From the NCBI GenBank assembly GCA_913063375.1, contig CAJXXR010000010.1, positions 1 to 64,000 of the forward strand: DNA of 64,000 nucleotides, written 5' to 3'. Within the stretch, counting starts at the first letter, position 1, and every line of letters begins with the position of its first letter. Source of the DNA: an uncultured Flavobacteriales bacterium. GTDB taxonomy: Bacteria; Bacteroidota; Bacteroidia; Flavobacteriales; CAJXXR01. Below are positions 52,949 to 60,496 of this stretch, piece after piece. Both the position numbers and the translations under genes were made by a program. The notes below the pieces were generated by a model, which saw only the letters and a list, made by a program, of their open reading frames with translations, searched no databases and was not told the DNA's origin.

Positions 52949-54025
52949 TTGAAAAAAATAGTCTCTTACTGCCTGGGCCTAGCCCTACTTATTTCTGGAA
53001 TTTCTTGCGATTTGGAAACTTCACCGAAGTCCTCCCGAAAAGTCAAGAAAGGTGTATTCTGGAAGAGCCCAAATTCTACGGATGTTTATATTACGGGTAA
53101 ATCTATTAAATTAGAAATCGCTGATCGTCAAGATAAACAGATTGATTCGGTAGTCTATTTTGCAGGTACAAAAAAACTAGGTGTTCAGGTTGGTACCCAA
53201 GGAATCGATTGGGATACAAAGGGTGAAAAGCTTGGACGTAGACAGGTTGTAGCAAAGGTGTATCAAAATGGACGTTTGAAAAAAATGTCGGGAAAATTGA
53301 ACCTGATGTCTGGTAATACACCTATATTTTATGATTATACGGTTGTAAATAAATACCCACACTCTACCACGGCTTATACACAAGGCTTGGAGTTCGATGG
53401 AGATGTATTATACGAAAGTACTGGTCAGTATGGTCATTCAAGTATTCGCAAGGTATCTCTAACGACTGGAGAGGTTTTGAAAGAGCATAAGTTGTCGTTA
53501 AACAGATTTGGAGAAGGTTTAACTATTTTTGATGATAAATTAATCCAATTGACCTGGAGATCCGTAATGGGTTATGTATACGATAAGGATAGCTTCGACT
53601 ATATTCGTTCATTCCCTTATGGAAAGAGTAAAGAAGGCTGGGGATTATGTAATGATGGGAAGTATCTATATAAAAGTGATGGTTCTCATAAGATATACAA
53701 ATTAGATCCGGTGACATTTGAGGAGTTGGATAATATCCAGATAACAAGTAATAAAAGTGTTTTTACTCAAATCAATGAATTGGAGTGGGTAAATGGTGAA
53801 ATATGGGCCAATGTATATACCAGCAACTTTATTCTTAGGATAGAGCCAAACACAGGGGAGGTTCTAGGAATTATCCAGTTGGGTGGATTGCTAACGGATA
53901 AAGAAGCAAATGATAAAAATGTAGACTATCTAAATGGGATTGCCTATCATAAAGCTTCTGATAAAATATATGTTACAGGGAAGAACTGGCCAAGTATGTT
54001 TGAAATCAAATTAGCCGAGCGATGA
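52949..54025 (+). CDS. Glutaminyl-peptide cyclotransferase, lipoprotein
   Basis: A 358-residue exported enzyme of the bacterial/plant-type glutaminyl cyclase family (five-bladed propeller), which forms N-terminal pyroglutamate. The lipoprotein signal KKIVSYCLGLALLISGISC ends at Cys20. The catalytic-domain signatures include PHSTTAYTQGLEFDGDVLYESTGQYG (given here in two parts: PHSTTAYTQGLEF and DGDVLYESTGQYG) and FGEGLTIFDDKLIQLTW, then YLNGIAYHKASDKIYVTGK. The start is a TTG at 52949. N-terminal pyroglutamate is common on proteins exported by Bacteroidota with Gln at +1, such as several T9SS and OMP proteins here whose signal peptides end before Q. It overlaps the next gene by four bases. Confidence 0.9.
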   Translation: MKKIVSYCLGLALLISGISCDLETSPKSSRKVKKGVFWKSPNSTDVYITGKSIKLEIADRQDKQIDSVVYFAGTKKLGVQVGTQGIDWDTKGEKLGRRQVVAKVYQNGRLKKMSGKLNLMSGNTPIFYDYTVVNKYPHSTTAYTQGLEFDGDVLYESTGQYGHSSIRKVSLTTGEVLKEHKLSLNRFGEGLTIFDDKLIQLTWRSVMGYVYDKDSFDYIRSFPYGKSKEGWGLCNDGKYLYKSDGSHKIYKLDPVTFEELDNIQITSNKSVFTQINELEWVNGEIWANVYTSNFILRIEPNTGEVLGIIQLGGLLTDKEANDKNVDYLNGIAYHKASDKIYVTGKNWPSMFEIKLAER

Positions 54026-54603
54026 TTCTAGACGATGCATATTGGCAAGCAAGGTGGGAAGCCGAAAATACTCCTTGGGATATTGGTCATGCTTCACCAG
54101 CGATTGTAGATTTTGTTAAGGCTAATATTGCCAAAGATGCAAAAATATTGATTCCTGGCTGTGGGAATGCTTATGAAGCTGAAGCACTATTGAATCTTGG
54201 TTATGAAAATGTCCACATTATAGATCTTTCCAAAACGGCATTAGCGCTATTTATAGATCGAGTTCCCCATTTTCCGATGGCACATATTCATTGTGGTGAT
54301 TTCTTTGAAATGAAGGATTCATTTGATGTAATCATTGAACAAACATTTTTTTGTGCCTTGGAGCCAACTTTGCGGAATGCTTATGCGCAAAAGGTATATG
54401 AATTATTAAAGTCAGAAGGTATTTTAACGGGATTGCTTTTTAATATTCCATTAAATGCTGATAAACCTCCCTTTGGAGGCGATATAGAGGCATATAAGCT
54501 GATTTTTGATACATTATTTACGCTTGTAGAAATAGAGACTTGTGCCACTTCTATTAAGCCGAGATTAGGGAATGAATTGTATATTCATTTTCAAAAGAAA
54601 TAA
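54022..54603 (+). CDS. TPMT-like SAM-dependent methyltransferase
   Basis: A 193-residue class I methyltransferase with the thiopurine S-methyltransferase start YWQARWEAENTPWDIGHASP, the SAM loop ILIPGCGNAYEAEALLNLGY, and IIEQTFFCALEPTLR. In bacteria these enzymes methylate thiols, tellurite/selenite or other soft nucleophiles; the substrate here is not known. It is translationally coupled to the cyclotransferase gene (ATGA). Confidence 0.88.
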   Translation: MILDDAYWQARWEAENTPWDIGHASPAIVDFVKANIAKDAKILIPGCGNAYEAEALLNLGYENVHIIDLSKTALALFIDRVPHFPMAHIHCGDFFEMKDSFDVIIEQTFFCALEPTLRNAYAQKVYELLKSEGILTGLLFNIPLNADKPPFGGDIEAYKLIFDTLFTLVEIETCATSIKPRLGNELYIHFQKK

Positions 54604-54692
54604 AGTGTTATTAAGACATTTGGAATTACTTTAATCGATGAAGGCAATTCCATTTTATCTATTATTTTTACTAAACAAAGAGTATAGGTAGT

Positions 54693-55199
54693 ATGAAAAA
54701 GAATGAGACAGTTATATTAAATGCTAATCAGATTGAAAATAAGATCAATCGTATTGCATGGCAATTGTTTGAAGATAATAGCAATGAAGAAGAAATAATC
54801 TTGGCTGGTATAAATGGGAATGGCTTTATGCTTGCTCAAAAATTGGCTTCGGTTCTATCTGAAATTTCTAGTATTAAGGTTTGTTTAACTGAAATTCTTA
54901 TCAATAAAGAAGAACCTTTTGATCATGCTATTTCTATTGGTTTAGATCAAAAGGAATATCAAGATAAGGTGATTATCCTAGTGGATGATGTGTTGAATTC
55001 AGGAATGACCATGATTTACGGTTTAAAGCACTTCTTGAATGCATCTTTGAAAAAGATAAATACCGTTGCTTTGATTGATAGGAACCATAATAGATTCCCA
55101 ATTAAGGCGGATTATGTAGGGACTAGATTGTCTACAAGTATTCTGGAGCATGTCACAGTTGTTTTTGATGGCGAAAGAACCATGGCTCTCTTGAGTTAA
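54693..55199 (+). CDS. Phosphoribosyltransferase-fold protein (PyrR-like)
   Basis: A 168-residue type I PRTase fold protein. The PRPP-binding motif VILVDDVLNSGMTMIYGL is at about 93-110, and the surrounding chain is of PyrR-like size. No substrate can be assigned from the sequence. Such genes are common in Bacteroidota next to rpmB/rpmG or aroK. It is followed by a 380-base gap. Confidence 0.82.
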   Translation: MKKNETVILNANQIENKINRIAWQLFEDNSNEEEIILAGINGNGFMLAQKLASVLSEISSIKVCLTEILINKEEPFDHAISIGLDQKEYQDKVIILVDDVLNSGMTMIYGLKHFLNASLKKINTVALIDRNHNRFPIKADYVGTRLSTSILEHVTVVFDGERTMALLS

Positions 55200-55579
55200 T
55201 CAGGTTTGGAGAAATTGAAAATTCGTTTTGCAAATATTGCTTTGGGGATTCGTTCTTGTGCTTCCATTAATTCAACATATTTTGGAAAGGATAGAAAGGA
55301 ATAATTGTCCTTATTGCTTTAAATAAGAAATAAAATCAGGGGTTAAATAACCGATAATTTACCTGTTAGCATATTTCTTACTATAAAAGATAAAATTAAT
55401 TAGTCTAGAGTTACTCAGATTAAGATAAATTTGTACCTTTGTGCCGTTCTTAATTGAATGTGAGACAAGAGAAAGAAGCATATAGATAGTATCCCTAAGT
55501 TTATTGGGATATATTTTTAACAAATACTTGCTGCTGGTTTGAAAAAGTCATAGCTTTGCAGCTCGAAAAATTATTAAAG
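55200..55579. other. Intergenic region upstream of rpmG
   Basis: This 380-base stretch contains the tandem -7 boxes (55426-55441), a leader of roughly 130 bases with a small hairpin (TATCCC 55490-55495 and GGGATA 55506-55511), and, next to the PRTase stop, a 40-codon open frame on the minus strand without a start codon (55196-55318). No rpmB (L28) frame is present, although rpmB commonly precedes rpmG in this phylum. Confidence 0.5.
55426..55441 (+). promoter_or_regulatory. Two abutting -7 boxes of the rpmG operon
   Basis: TAAATTTG (55426-55433) is directly followed by TACCTTTG (55434-55441); both are perfect matches. They could give two start sites 8 bases apart. Confidence 0.6.
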
Positions 55580-55762
55580 ATGGCTAAGAAAGGTAATCGA
55601 GTTCAGGTTATTTTAGAGTGTACCGAACATAAGGCTAGTGGACAGCCAGGTACTTCTAGATATATTACGACAAAAAATAGGAAAAATACTCCAGACAGAA
55701 TGGAGATTAAAAAATACAATCCTATTTTAAGAAAGCAAACTGTACATCGCGAGATAAAATAA
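55580..55762 (+). CDS. rpmG: 50S ribosomal protein L33
   Basis: A 60-residue ribosomal protein starting at the ATG at 55580 ([18 protein letters not shown]). The segment [25 protein letters not shown] and the ending [10 protein letters not shown] are diagnostic (first part: [17 protein letters not shown]). A longer frame from 55556 is not needed. It has no CxxC zinc pairs, so it is the zinc-independent form. DUF4295 follows after eight bases, then ftsY. Confidence 0.96.
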   Translation: MAKKGNRVQVILECTEHKASGQPGTSRYITTKNRKNTPDRMEIKKYNPILRKQTVHREIK

Positions 55763-55770
55763 TTTAGGTC

Positions 55771-55923
55771 ATGGCAAAGAAAACCGTTGCAACACTACAG
55801 AAGAAGGGAGCAAAAGATTATACCAAAGCAGTAAAAATGGTAAAATCTGAAAAAACAGGAGCGTATGTTTTTGTTGAAGAAATGCTAATCAAAAGTGAAG
55901 TTAGTGATTTTATGAAGAAATAA
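55771..55923 (+). CDS. DUF4295 small basic protein
   Basis: A 50-residue lysine-rich protein (MAKKTVATLQKKGAKDYTK at the start, EVSDFMKK at the end). In Bacteroidota a DUF4295 gene nearly always follows rpmG, and the protein has been seen as a ribosome-associated subunit in this phylum; I cite this from general knowledge of the family. Codon use and position (eight bases after rpmG, before a terminator) support a real gene. Confidence 0.9.
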   Translation: MAKKTVATLQKKGAKDYTKAVKMVKSEKTGAYVFVEEMLIKSEVSDFMKK

Positions 55924-55952
55924 TTCATCACTAATTACCCTTAAAAATATTT

Positions 55953-55985
55953 AAGCTTCGTCCAATTTGGTACGAAGCTTTTTTT
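55953..55985 (+). terminator. Terminator of rpmG-DUF4295
   Basis: AAGCTTCGT (55953-55961) and ACGAAGCTT (55972-55980) with an inner CCAA/TTGG pairing, followed by a T-run. Confidence 0.85.
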
Positions 55986-56041
55986 GTTGGTACCAATGTA
56001 ATGTTTAATTTTAGGAACATTAAACGGAATCCAATTAGTGG

Positions 56042-56049
56042 TATTTTTG
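56042..56049 (+). promoter_or_regulatory. Predicted -7 box of ftsY
   Basis: TATTTTTG is a perfect match 50 bases before the ftsY start codon. It lies after the rpmG-DUF4295 terminator, so ftsY has its own promoter. Confidence 0.5.
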
Positions 56050-56099
56050 TGCCACTAAGTATTGCACAGTTAGATGTGCTTTAAATTGATATAAATACT

Positions 56100-57053
56100 A
56101 TGGGAATATTTGGCTTTTTCTCCAAGGATAAAAAGAAATCCTTAGACTCAGGTTTAGAAAAAACAAAACAAAGTATGTTTTCTAAACTGACACGTGCAGT
56201 AGTAGGTAAATCTACAGTGGATGAGGATGTATTAGATGAGCTGGAAGAAGTATTAATTAGTTCCGATGTAGGAGTAAATGCTACGCTTAAGATTATTGAA
56301 AAAATTGAAGAGCGAGTGGCTAATGATAAGTATGTTGGAACTTCTGAATTGAAAAAGATTCTTCGTGAAGAGATAGCCTCTCTTATGGATGAATCCAATA
56401 CTGGAGATGAAAGTGAATTTGTTTTTCCTGCAAAAAAGGTGCCTCATGTCATTATGGTGATAGGGGTAAATGGTGTAGGGAAAACAACTACAATTGGGAA
56501 ATTAGCCTACCAATTTAAAAAACAAGGTAAAAAGGTAATGTTAGGAGCTTCCGATACCTTTCGTGCTGCTGCCATAGATCAATTGGAAGTTTGGGCTGAG
56601 AGAGTTGGCGTAGAAATTGTACGTCAAAATATGGGTTCAGACCCTGCGTCTGTGGCATTTGATACCTTGCAAAAAGCGATCGCTCAGGATGTAGATCTTG
56701 TTATTATTGATACCGCAGGTAGATTACACAATAAGGTTAATTTGATGAGCGAGCTAGCTAAGATCAAGCGAGTGATGCAAAAACTAATTCCAGATGCACC
56801 GAATGAGGTATTGTTAGTTTTGGATGCTTCAACTGGTCAAAATGCTATTGAACAAGCAAGACAATTCTCAAAAGTTACCGATGTGAATGCTTTAGCATTG
56901 ACAAAGTTAGATGGTACTGCCAAAGGTGGTGTTGTAATTGGAATAGCTGATGAGTTTAAAATTCCTGTTAAATATATAGGTGTTGGTGAAGGACTGGATG
57001 ATTTACAGGTCTTCAATAAACACGAATTCGTAGATTCCCTTTTTAAAGATTAA
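56100..57053 (+). CDS. ftsY: Signal recognition particle receptor FtsY
   Basis: A GTPase that receives SRP-ribosome complexes at the inner membrane and delivers them to Sec/YidC. The 317-residue protein lacks the long acidic A-domain of E. coli FtsY. N-domain from about 25, G1 motif GVNGVGKTTTIGKLA (122-136), FGASDTFRAAAIDQL-type insertion box (GASDTFRAAAIDQLEVW), DTAGRLHNK (G3) and TKLDGTAKGG (G4). C-terminal GEGLDDLQVF is conserved. Confidence 0.96.
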   Translation: MGIFGFFSKDKKKSLDSGLEKTKQSMFSKLTRAVVGKSTVDEDVLDELEEVLISSDVGVNATLKIIEKIEERVANDKYVGTSELKKILREEIASLMDESNTGDESEFVFPAKKVPHVIMVIGVNGVGKTTTIGKLAYQFKKQGKKVMLGASDTFRAAAIDQLEVWAERVGVEIVRQNMGSDPASVAFDTLQKAIAQDVDLVIIDTAGRLHNKVNLMSELAKIKRVMQKLIPDAPNEVLLVLDASTGQNAIEQARQFSKVTDVNALALTKLDGTAKGGVVIGIADEFKIPVKYIGVGEGLDDLQVFNKHEFVDSLFKD

Positions 57054-57107
57054 GAATATTGCTTTTGGCAATTTGAATTCCTCCTTCTGATTAATTATTA
57101 TAATTAT

Positions 57108-59198
57108 ATGAAAAAATTACTAGTTGGCTTTTTAGTAAGTCTTTCTGCTTTTGCTCAAAATGGATATTGGCAACAAGCGGTTGATTATAAAATGGACATT
57201 CATCTGGATGTTGACAATAATCAATATTCAGGAAAGCAAGAATTGGCTTATACCAATAACTCTCCAGAAACTATAAAGAAGGTATATTACCATTTATATT
57301 TCAATGCTTTCCAACCGGGAAGTATGATGGATACTAGATCTAGAACTATTCAAGATCCGGATGGAAGAGTTGGGGATAAAATATTTCATCTTTCAAATCA
57401 AGAGAAGGGATATATAGAGCCTATTGAGATTATGCAAGATGGTATAAGTCTTTCGTATGAAATTGTAGGTACAGTGATGGAAGTAGAATTGGCAAAATCA
57501 TTGTTGCCAGGAAAAACCACAACTATTAAAATGAACTATAAGGCACAAGTGCCAGTTCAAATTAGAAGAAGTGGTAGAGATAACGCGCAAGGAATAGAAT
57601 TCACGATGACTCAGTGGTATCCAAAAATGGCTGAATATGATGAAGAGGGATGGCATTTGGATCAGTATATAGGTAGAGAGTTCCATGGTGTTTGGGGTAA
57701 TTTTGATGTCTGTATGACCTTGGATAGTAAATACATTGTTGGTGGATCAGGTGTTTTACAAAACCCTGAAGAGATAAAGGAAGCCAAGCATGGTTATCTA
57801 CACTATAACGGAAAGGTTCAGCCAAACAGATACACTAAAAATGAAAGTAAAAATACATGGCACTTTGTAGCAAATAATGTGCATGATTTTGCATGGGCTG
57901 CAGATCCAGATTATACACATAAGACCGTTACATTAGAAGATGGTCGTCAACTTCATTTCTTGTACCAAGAAAAGGATAATAAGGATGGAGAATGGGAAAA
58001 ATTGCAAGTTAAAATGCCTGCTATTTTCTTAGGAGCAAATGAATTATTTGGCTTATATCCATATTCTCAATATAGCTTTATACAAGGTGGAGATGGAGGA
58101 ATGGAATACCCTATGTGTACCATGGTAAAAGGTGGGAGTATTGGAACAGCTATCCATGAAATGATGCATTCTTGGTATCAAGGTATGTTGGCAACTAATG
58201 AAGCTAAATACGAATGGATGGATGAAGGTTTCACCGTATGGGCTAGTGAAGAATTGGAAGAGAAATTCCTGAAAAAGGAGGATAAAGTAGCCCATAGTGG
58301 TTCTTATAGAAATTATGATTTTTTAGTTCATTCCGACTTGGAAGAGGAGCCAATTTGTAATCATGCTGATACTTATCATTCTAATACCGTCTATGGAATT
58401 TCAGCCTATTCAAAAGGAGATATCTTTTTACAACAACTTTCTGATATTATAGGGAAGAAAAAGTTAATGGATGTCCTTAAGCGATACTATGATGTTTGGG
58501 CATTTAAACATCCAAATCCTGAGCGTTTTATCCGTATTGCTGAGCAGGAATCAGGAGTTCAATTGGATTGGTACCTAATGCAATGGACAAAAACCATTAA
58601 GCATATCGATTATGAAATAGCAGAGGTAAAAGAGGACAACGGTACTGGTTATGTCAAAATCGATCGAAATGGGCAGATGAGTATGCCGGTTGAAATGGAG
58701 GTTGAAATGAAGGACGGAAGAAAAGTAATGTATTATTTACCACTTTATTCTATGTATGGGAGAAAGCAGCTTTTCCCACTTGAATATGAACAAGTAAACG
58801 TAATCCCTGTACCTTGGACAGATCCTTATTCTATAGTTCGAATAAATGAAGCATTGAAAGATGTTAAGGCTATTCGATTAAATCCTTCAGACTTACATGC
58901 AGATGTAAATAAAATCAATGATTATATGATTCTTCCTACAGATATGGATTGGAAGAATAATGTACTGAAGAGAATTATTACGGAGAAAAAAGTCAAAAGG
59001 AAAAAGCCAGCTAAAAAGACTAAGGCTCAGAAAAAAGAGGAAAAGATGGCTCTTCGGAAACAAACCGAAATCGAAAAATATAAATTCGGGAACCTTGAAC
59101 GAAAGAAGCTTCGTGCTGAAAGGAAGTTGAAAGCAAAGGAAAGAAAAACGTATATAAAGAAAGAAGTTTCTTTTGTACAAGTAAGTAAAGTACAGTAG
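57108..59198 (+). CDS. M1 family zinc aminopeptidase with a basic C-terminal tail
   Basis: A 696-residue exported metallopeptidase. The signal peptide is KKLLVGFLVSLSAFAQ. The zinc site HEMMH (about 350-354) is followed 18 residues later by the third ligand Glu in EWMDEGF, the M1 pattern HExxHx18E. GGMEYP takes the place of the GAMEN exopeptidase motif, as in one M1 subgroup. From about residue 620 the protein has a Lys/Arg-rich tail (KKVKRKKPAKKTKAQKKEEK) that is not part of the peptidase fold and is not a T9SS sorting domain. Location is probably periplasmic. Confidence 0.9.
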   Translation: MKKLLVGFLVSLSAFAQNGYWQQAVDYKMDIHLDVDNNQYSGKQELAYTNNSPETIKKVYYHLYFNAFQPGSMMDTRSRTIQDPDGRVGDKIFHLSNQEKGYIEPIEIMQDGISLSYEIVGTVMEVELAKSLLPGKTTTIKMNYKAQVPVQIRRSGRDNAQGIEFTMTQWYPKMAEYDEEGWHLDQYIGREFHGVWGNFDVCMTLDSKYIVGGSGVLQNPEEIKEAKHGYLHYNGKVQPNRYTKNESKNTWHFVANNVHDFAWAADPDYTHKTVTLEDGRQLHFLYQEKDNKDGEWEKLQVKMPAIFLGANELFGLYPYSQYSFIQGGDGGMEYPMCTMVKGGSIGTAIHEMMHSWYQGMLATNEAKYEWMDEGFTVWASEELEEKFLKKEDKVAHSGSYRNYDFLVHSDLEEEPICNHADTYHSNTVYGISAYSKGDIFLQQLSDIIGKKKLMDVLKRYYDVWAFKHPNPERFIRIAEQESGVQLDWYLMQWTKTIKHIDYEIAEVKEDNGTGYVKIDRNGQMSMPVEMEVEMKDGRKVMYYLPLYSMYGRKQLFPLEYEQVNVIPVPWTDPYSIVRINEALKDVKAIRLNPSDLHADVNKINDYMILPTDMDWKNNVLKRIITEKKVKRKKPAKKTKAQKKEEKMALRKQTEIEKYKFGNLERKKLRAERKLKAKERKTYIKKEVSFVQVSKVQ

Positions 59199-59219
59199 AT
59201 CTCAATTCTATACATGTAT

Positions 59220-59246
59220 AAAAGGGCACTCATGAGTGCCCTTTTT
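59220..59246. terminator. Bidirectional terminator between the M1 peptidase and asnA
   Basis: A perfect palindrome, AAAAGGGCACTCA (59220-59232) and TGAGTGCCCTTTT (59233-59245), with T-runs on both strands, between convergent genes. Confidence 0.87.
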
Positions 59247-59250
59247 GTAT

Positions 59251-60297
59251 TTATAATAGGTTGATTTTTTGCCCAGTTGTTTCCGATATTATATGCTCTG
59301 GCCATACACTGGCTTGGACCTCGCCAATATGTCTTTTCTTTAAAAGGAACATACACAAACGGGATTGTCCAATCCCACCTCCTATACTTTGTACGCAATT
59401 ACCATCCATAATCTGTTTGTGAAAGGGGAGTTTCAACCTATCCAAATGTCCAGTCAATTTCAACTGCATTTGTAGGCTTTCTTGATCCACACGTATTCCC
59501 ATAGAAGATATTTCAAAGGCAACTTGTAATATTGGGTTCCAAACGAGAATATCACCGTTCAATCCTCTTAAGCCTGTTAAAGAATCTATACTGGACCAAT
59601 CATCATAGTCGGGAGCTCTACCATCATGAACTTCTCCGTTTGATAGTAATCCACCAATACCAATTATAAATACGGCTCCTTTTATTTTTGCAATTTCATT
59701 TTCTCTTTCTTTAGGATTCAGCTCTGGATATTTTTGGAGTAATTCTTCCGCATGAATAAAGAATATATCAAGAGGAAGAATTGTATTTAAGTATGGATAA
59801 ATAGTTTTAAGGCTTTGCTCCGTTTTTCTAATGCATTTGTAAATTATTCTAACCTTGCTTTTTAGCGTTGCAATAGATCGTTCATTTGCGTTTAAATGTA
59901 CTTCCCAGTCCCATTGATCTACAAAAACAGAATGAATGTCTGAGAGGTCTTCATCTTGTCTTAGGGCTTGCATATCAGTATAGATTCCGCTGTCCTTTTC
60001 TATATCATATCGTGCTAACTTCTCTCTTTTCCATTTTGCTAGGGAGTGAACAACAACAGCATCTTTTTTCTCCAAGCCTTTGACTTGTACCTTTACGGCT
60101 TTTTCCAATCCACTGAGGTTATCATTCAAGCCAGTAGATTGTTGCACCAATAGTGGAGCTGCAATTTTTTGAAGCTGCAGGGATTCGCTTAATAGGTTTG
60201 AAAAATATTGTTTAATAAATTGAATGGCTTTTTCTGATTCAAAGCATTCCATTTTTTTTTCTGGGATCGTTGGATCCATTTTAGTTTTTGTGTTCAT
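59251..60297 (-). CDS. asnA: Aspartate-ammonia ligase (asparagine synthetase A)
   Basis: Makes asparagine from aspartate, ammonia and ATP; class II aminoacyl-tRNA-synthetase-like fold. The start is the ATG at 60295-60297 (MNTKTKMDPTIPEKK, 348 residues). A longer frame to 60339 would run through a terminator hairpin and is rejected. Family blocks include VFVDQWDWEVHL, KGAVFIIGIGGLLSNGEVHDGR, APDYDDWSS, NGDILVWNPILQ and the C-terminal SIGGGIGQSRLCMFLLKK that binds ATP and aspartate. It is preceded by two tandem predicted Asn-responsive attenuators (60317-60604), so its expression is probably controlled by charged tRNA-Asn. Confidence 0.95.
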   Translation of the reverse strand: MNTKTKMDPTIPEKKMECFESEKAIQFIKQYFSNLLSESLQLQKIAAPLLVQQSTGLNDNLSGLEKAVKVQVKGLEKKDAVVVHSLAKWKREKLARYDIEKDSGIYTDMQALRQDEDLSDIHSVFVDQWDWEVHLNANERSIATLKSKVRIIYKCIRKTEQSLKTIYPYLNTILPLDIFFIHAEELLQKYPELNPKERENEIAKIKGAVFIIGIGGLLSNGEVHDGRAPDYDDWSSIDSLTGLRGLNGDILVWNPILQVAFEISSMGIRVDQESLQMQLKLTGHLDRLKLPFHKQIMDGNCVQSIGGGIGQSRLCMFLLKKRHIGEVQASVWPEHIISETTGQKINLL

Positions 60298-60316
60298 TTT
60301 AATGAATTGTTTAGGT

Positions 60317-60352
60317 AAAAAAAAGGCCCATTCATACAAGATGAACGGGCCT
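60317..60352 (-). terminator. Attenuator terminator 2, just upstream of asnA
   Basis: In minus-strand RNA, AGGCCCGUUCAU (60352-60341), loop CUUGU, AUGAAUGGGCCU (60335-60324), then seven U. It is a 12-base stem with one G-U pair, ending 19 bases before the asnA start codon. Confidence 0.87.
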
Positions 60353-60372
60353 AGAGTTTAAACAATAGTATA

Positions 60373-60382
60373 CCTGTTCACC
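60373..60382 (-). promoter_or_regulatory. Candidate antiterminator segment of attenuator 2
   Basis: GGUGAACAGG overlaps the UGA stop codon of leader 2. It can pair with 60349-60340 of terminator 2 (nine of ten positions, one G-U, one mismatch), and also with UUCAC (60393-60389) upstream in the leader codons. A ribosome at the stop codon would mask it. Confidence 0.6.
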
Positions 60383-60431
60383 GATGGAGTGAATTATTGG
60401 CATTACTATTATTTTGATTTATTTGGTACAT
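60378..60431 (-). CDS. Asn-rich leader peptide 2 of asnA (17 codons)
   Basis: Reads MYQINQNNSNANNSLHR and stop. Six of 17 codons are asparagine, all AAT. It begins four bases after the T-run of terminator 1 and ends 25 bases before terminator 2. It is too short to be an ordinary gene; its value is as a sensor of Asn-tRNA supply, by analogy with trp and his leader peptides. Translation has not been shown. Confidence 0.75.
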   Translation of the reverse strand: MYQINQNNSNANNSLHR

Positions 60432-60434
60432 AAC

Positions 60435-60471
60435 AAAAAAAAGCCTTCTCGATTTGTATCGAGAAGGCTTT
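60435..60471 (-). terminator. Attenuator terminator 1 of the asnA leader
   Basis: In minus-strand RNA, AAAGCCUUCUCGAU (60471-60458), loop ACAA, AUCGAGAAGGCUUU (60453-60440), then more U: a 14-base perfect stem. It cannot serve dnaA, which already has its own terminator 160 bases earlier. Confidence 0.88.
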
Positions 60472-60496
60472 GGCAATAGTTGTTTTTATCTAAAGA

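Noticed and set aside
58893..59398. Minus-strand open frames across the end of the M1 peptidase gene
   Set aside because: They are the complement of the Lys-rich tail and terminator (hence long Phe/Leu/Ser runs), and have no start context.
60298..60339. Extended asnA start at 60339
   Set aside because: The extra 14 residues are encoded by the terminator 2 hairpin and its T-run, which is clearly a regulatory structure; the ATG at 60297 gives the normal family start.
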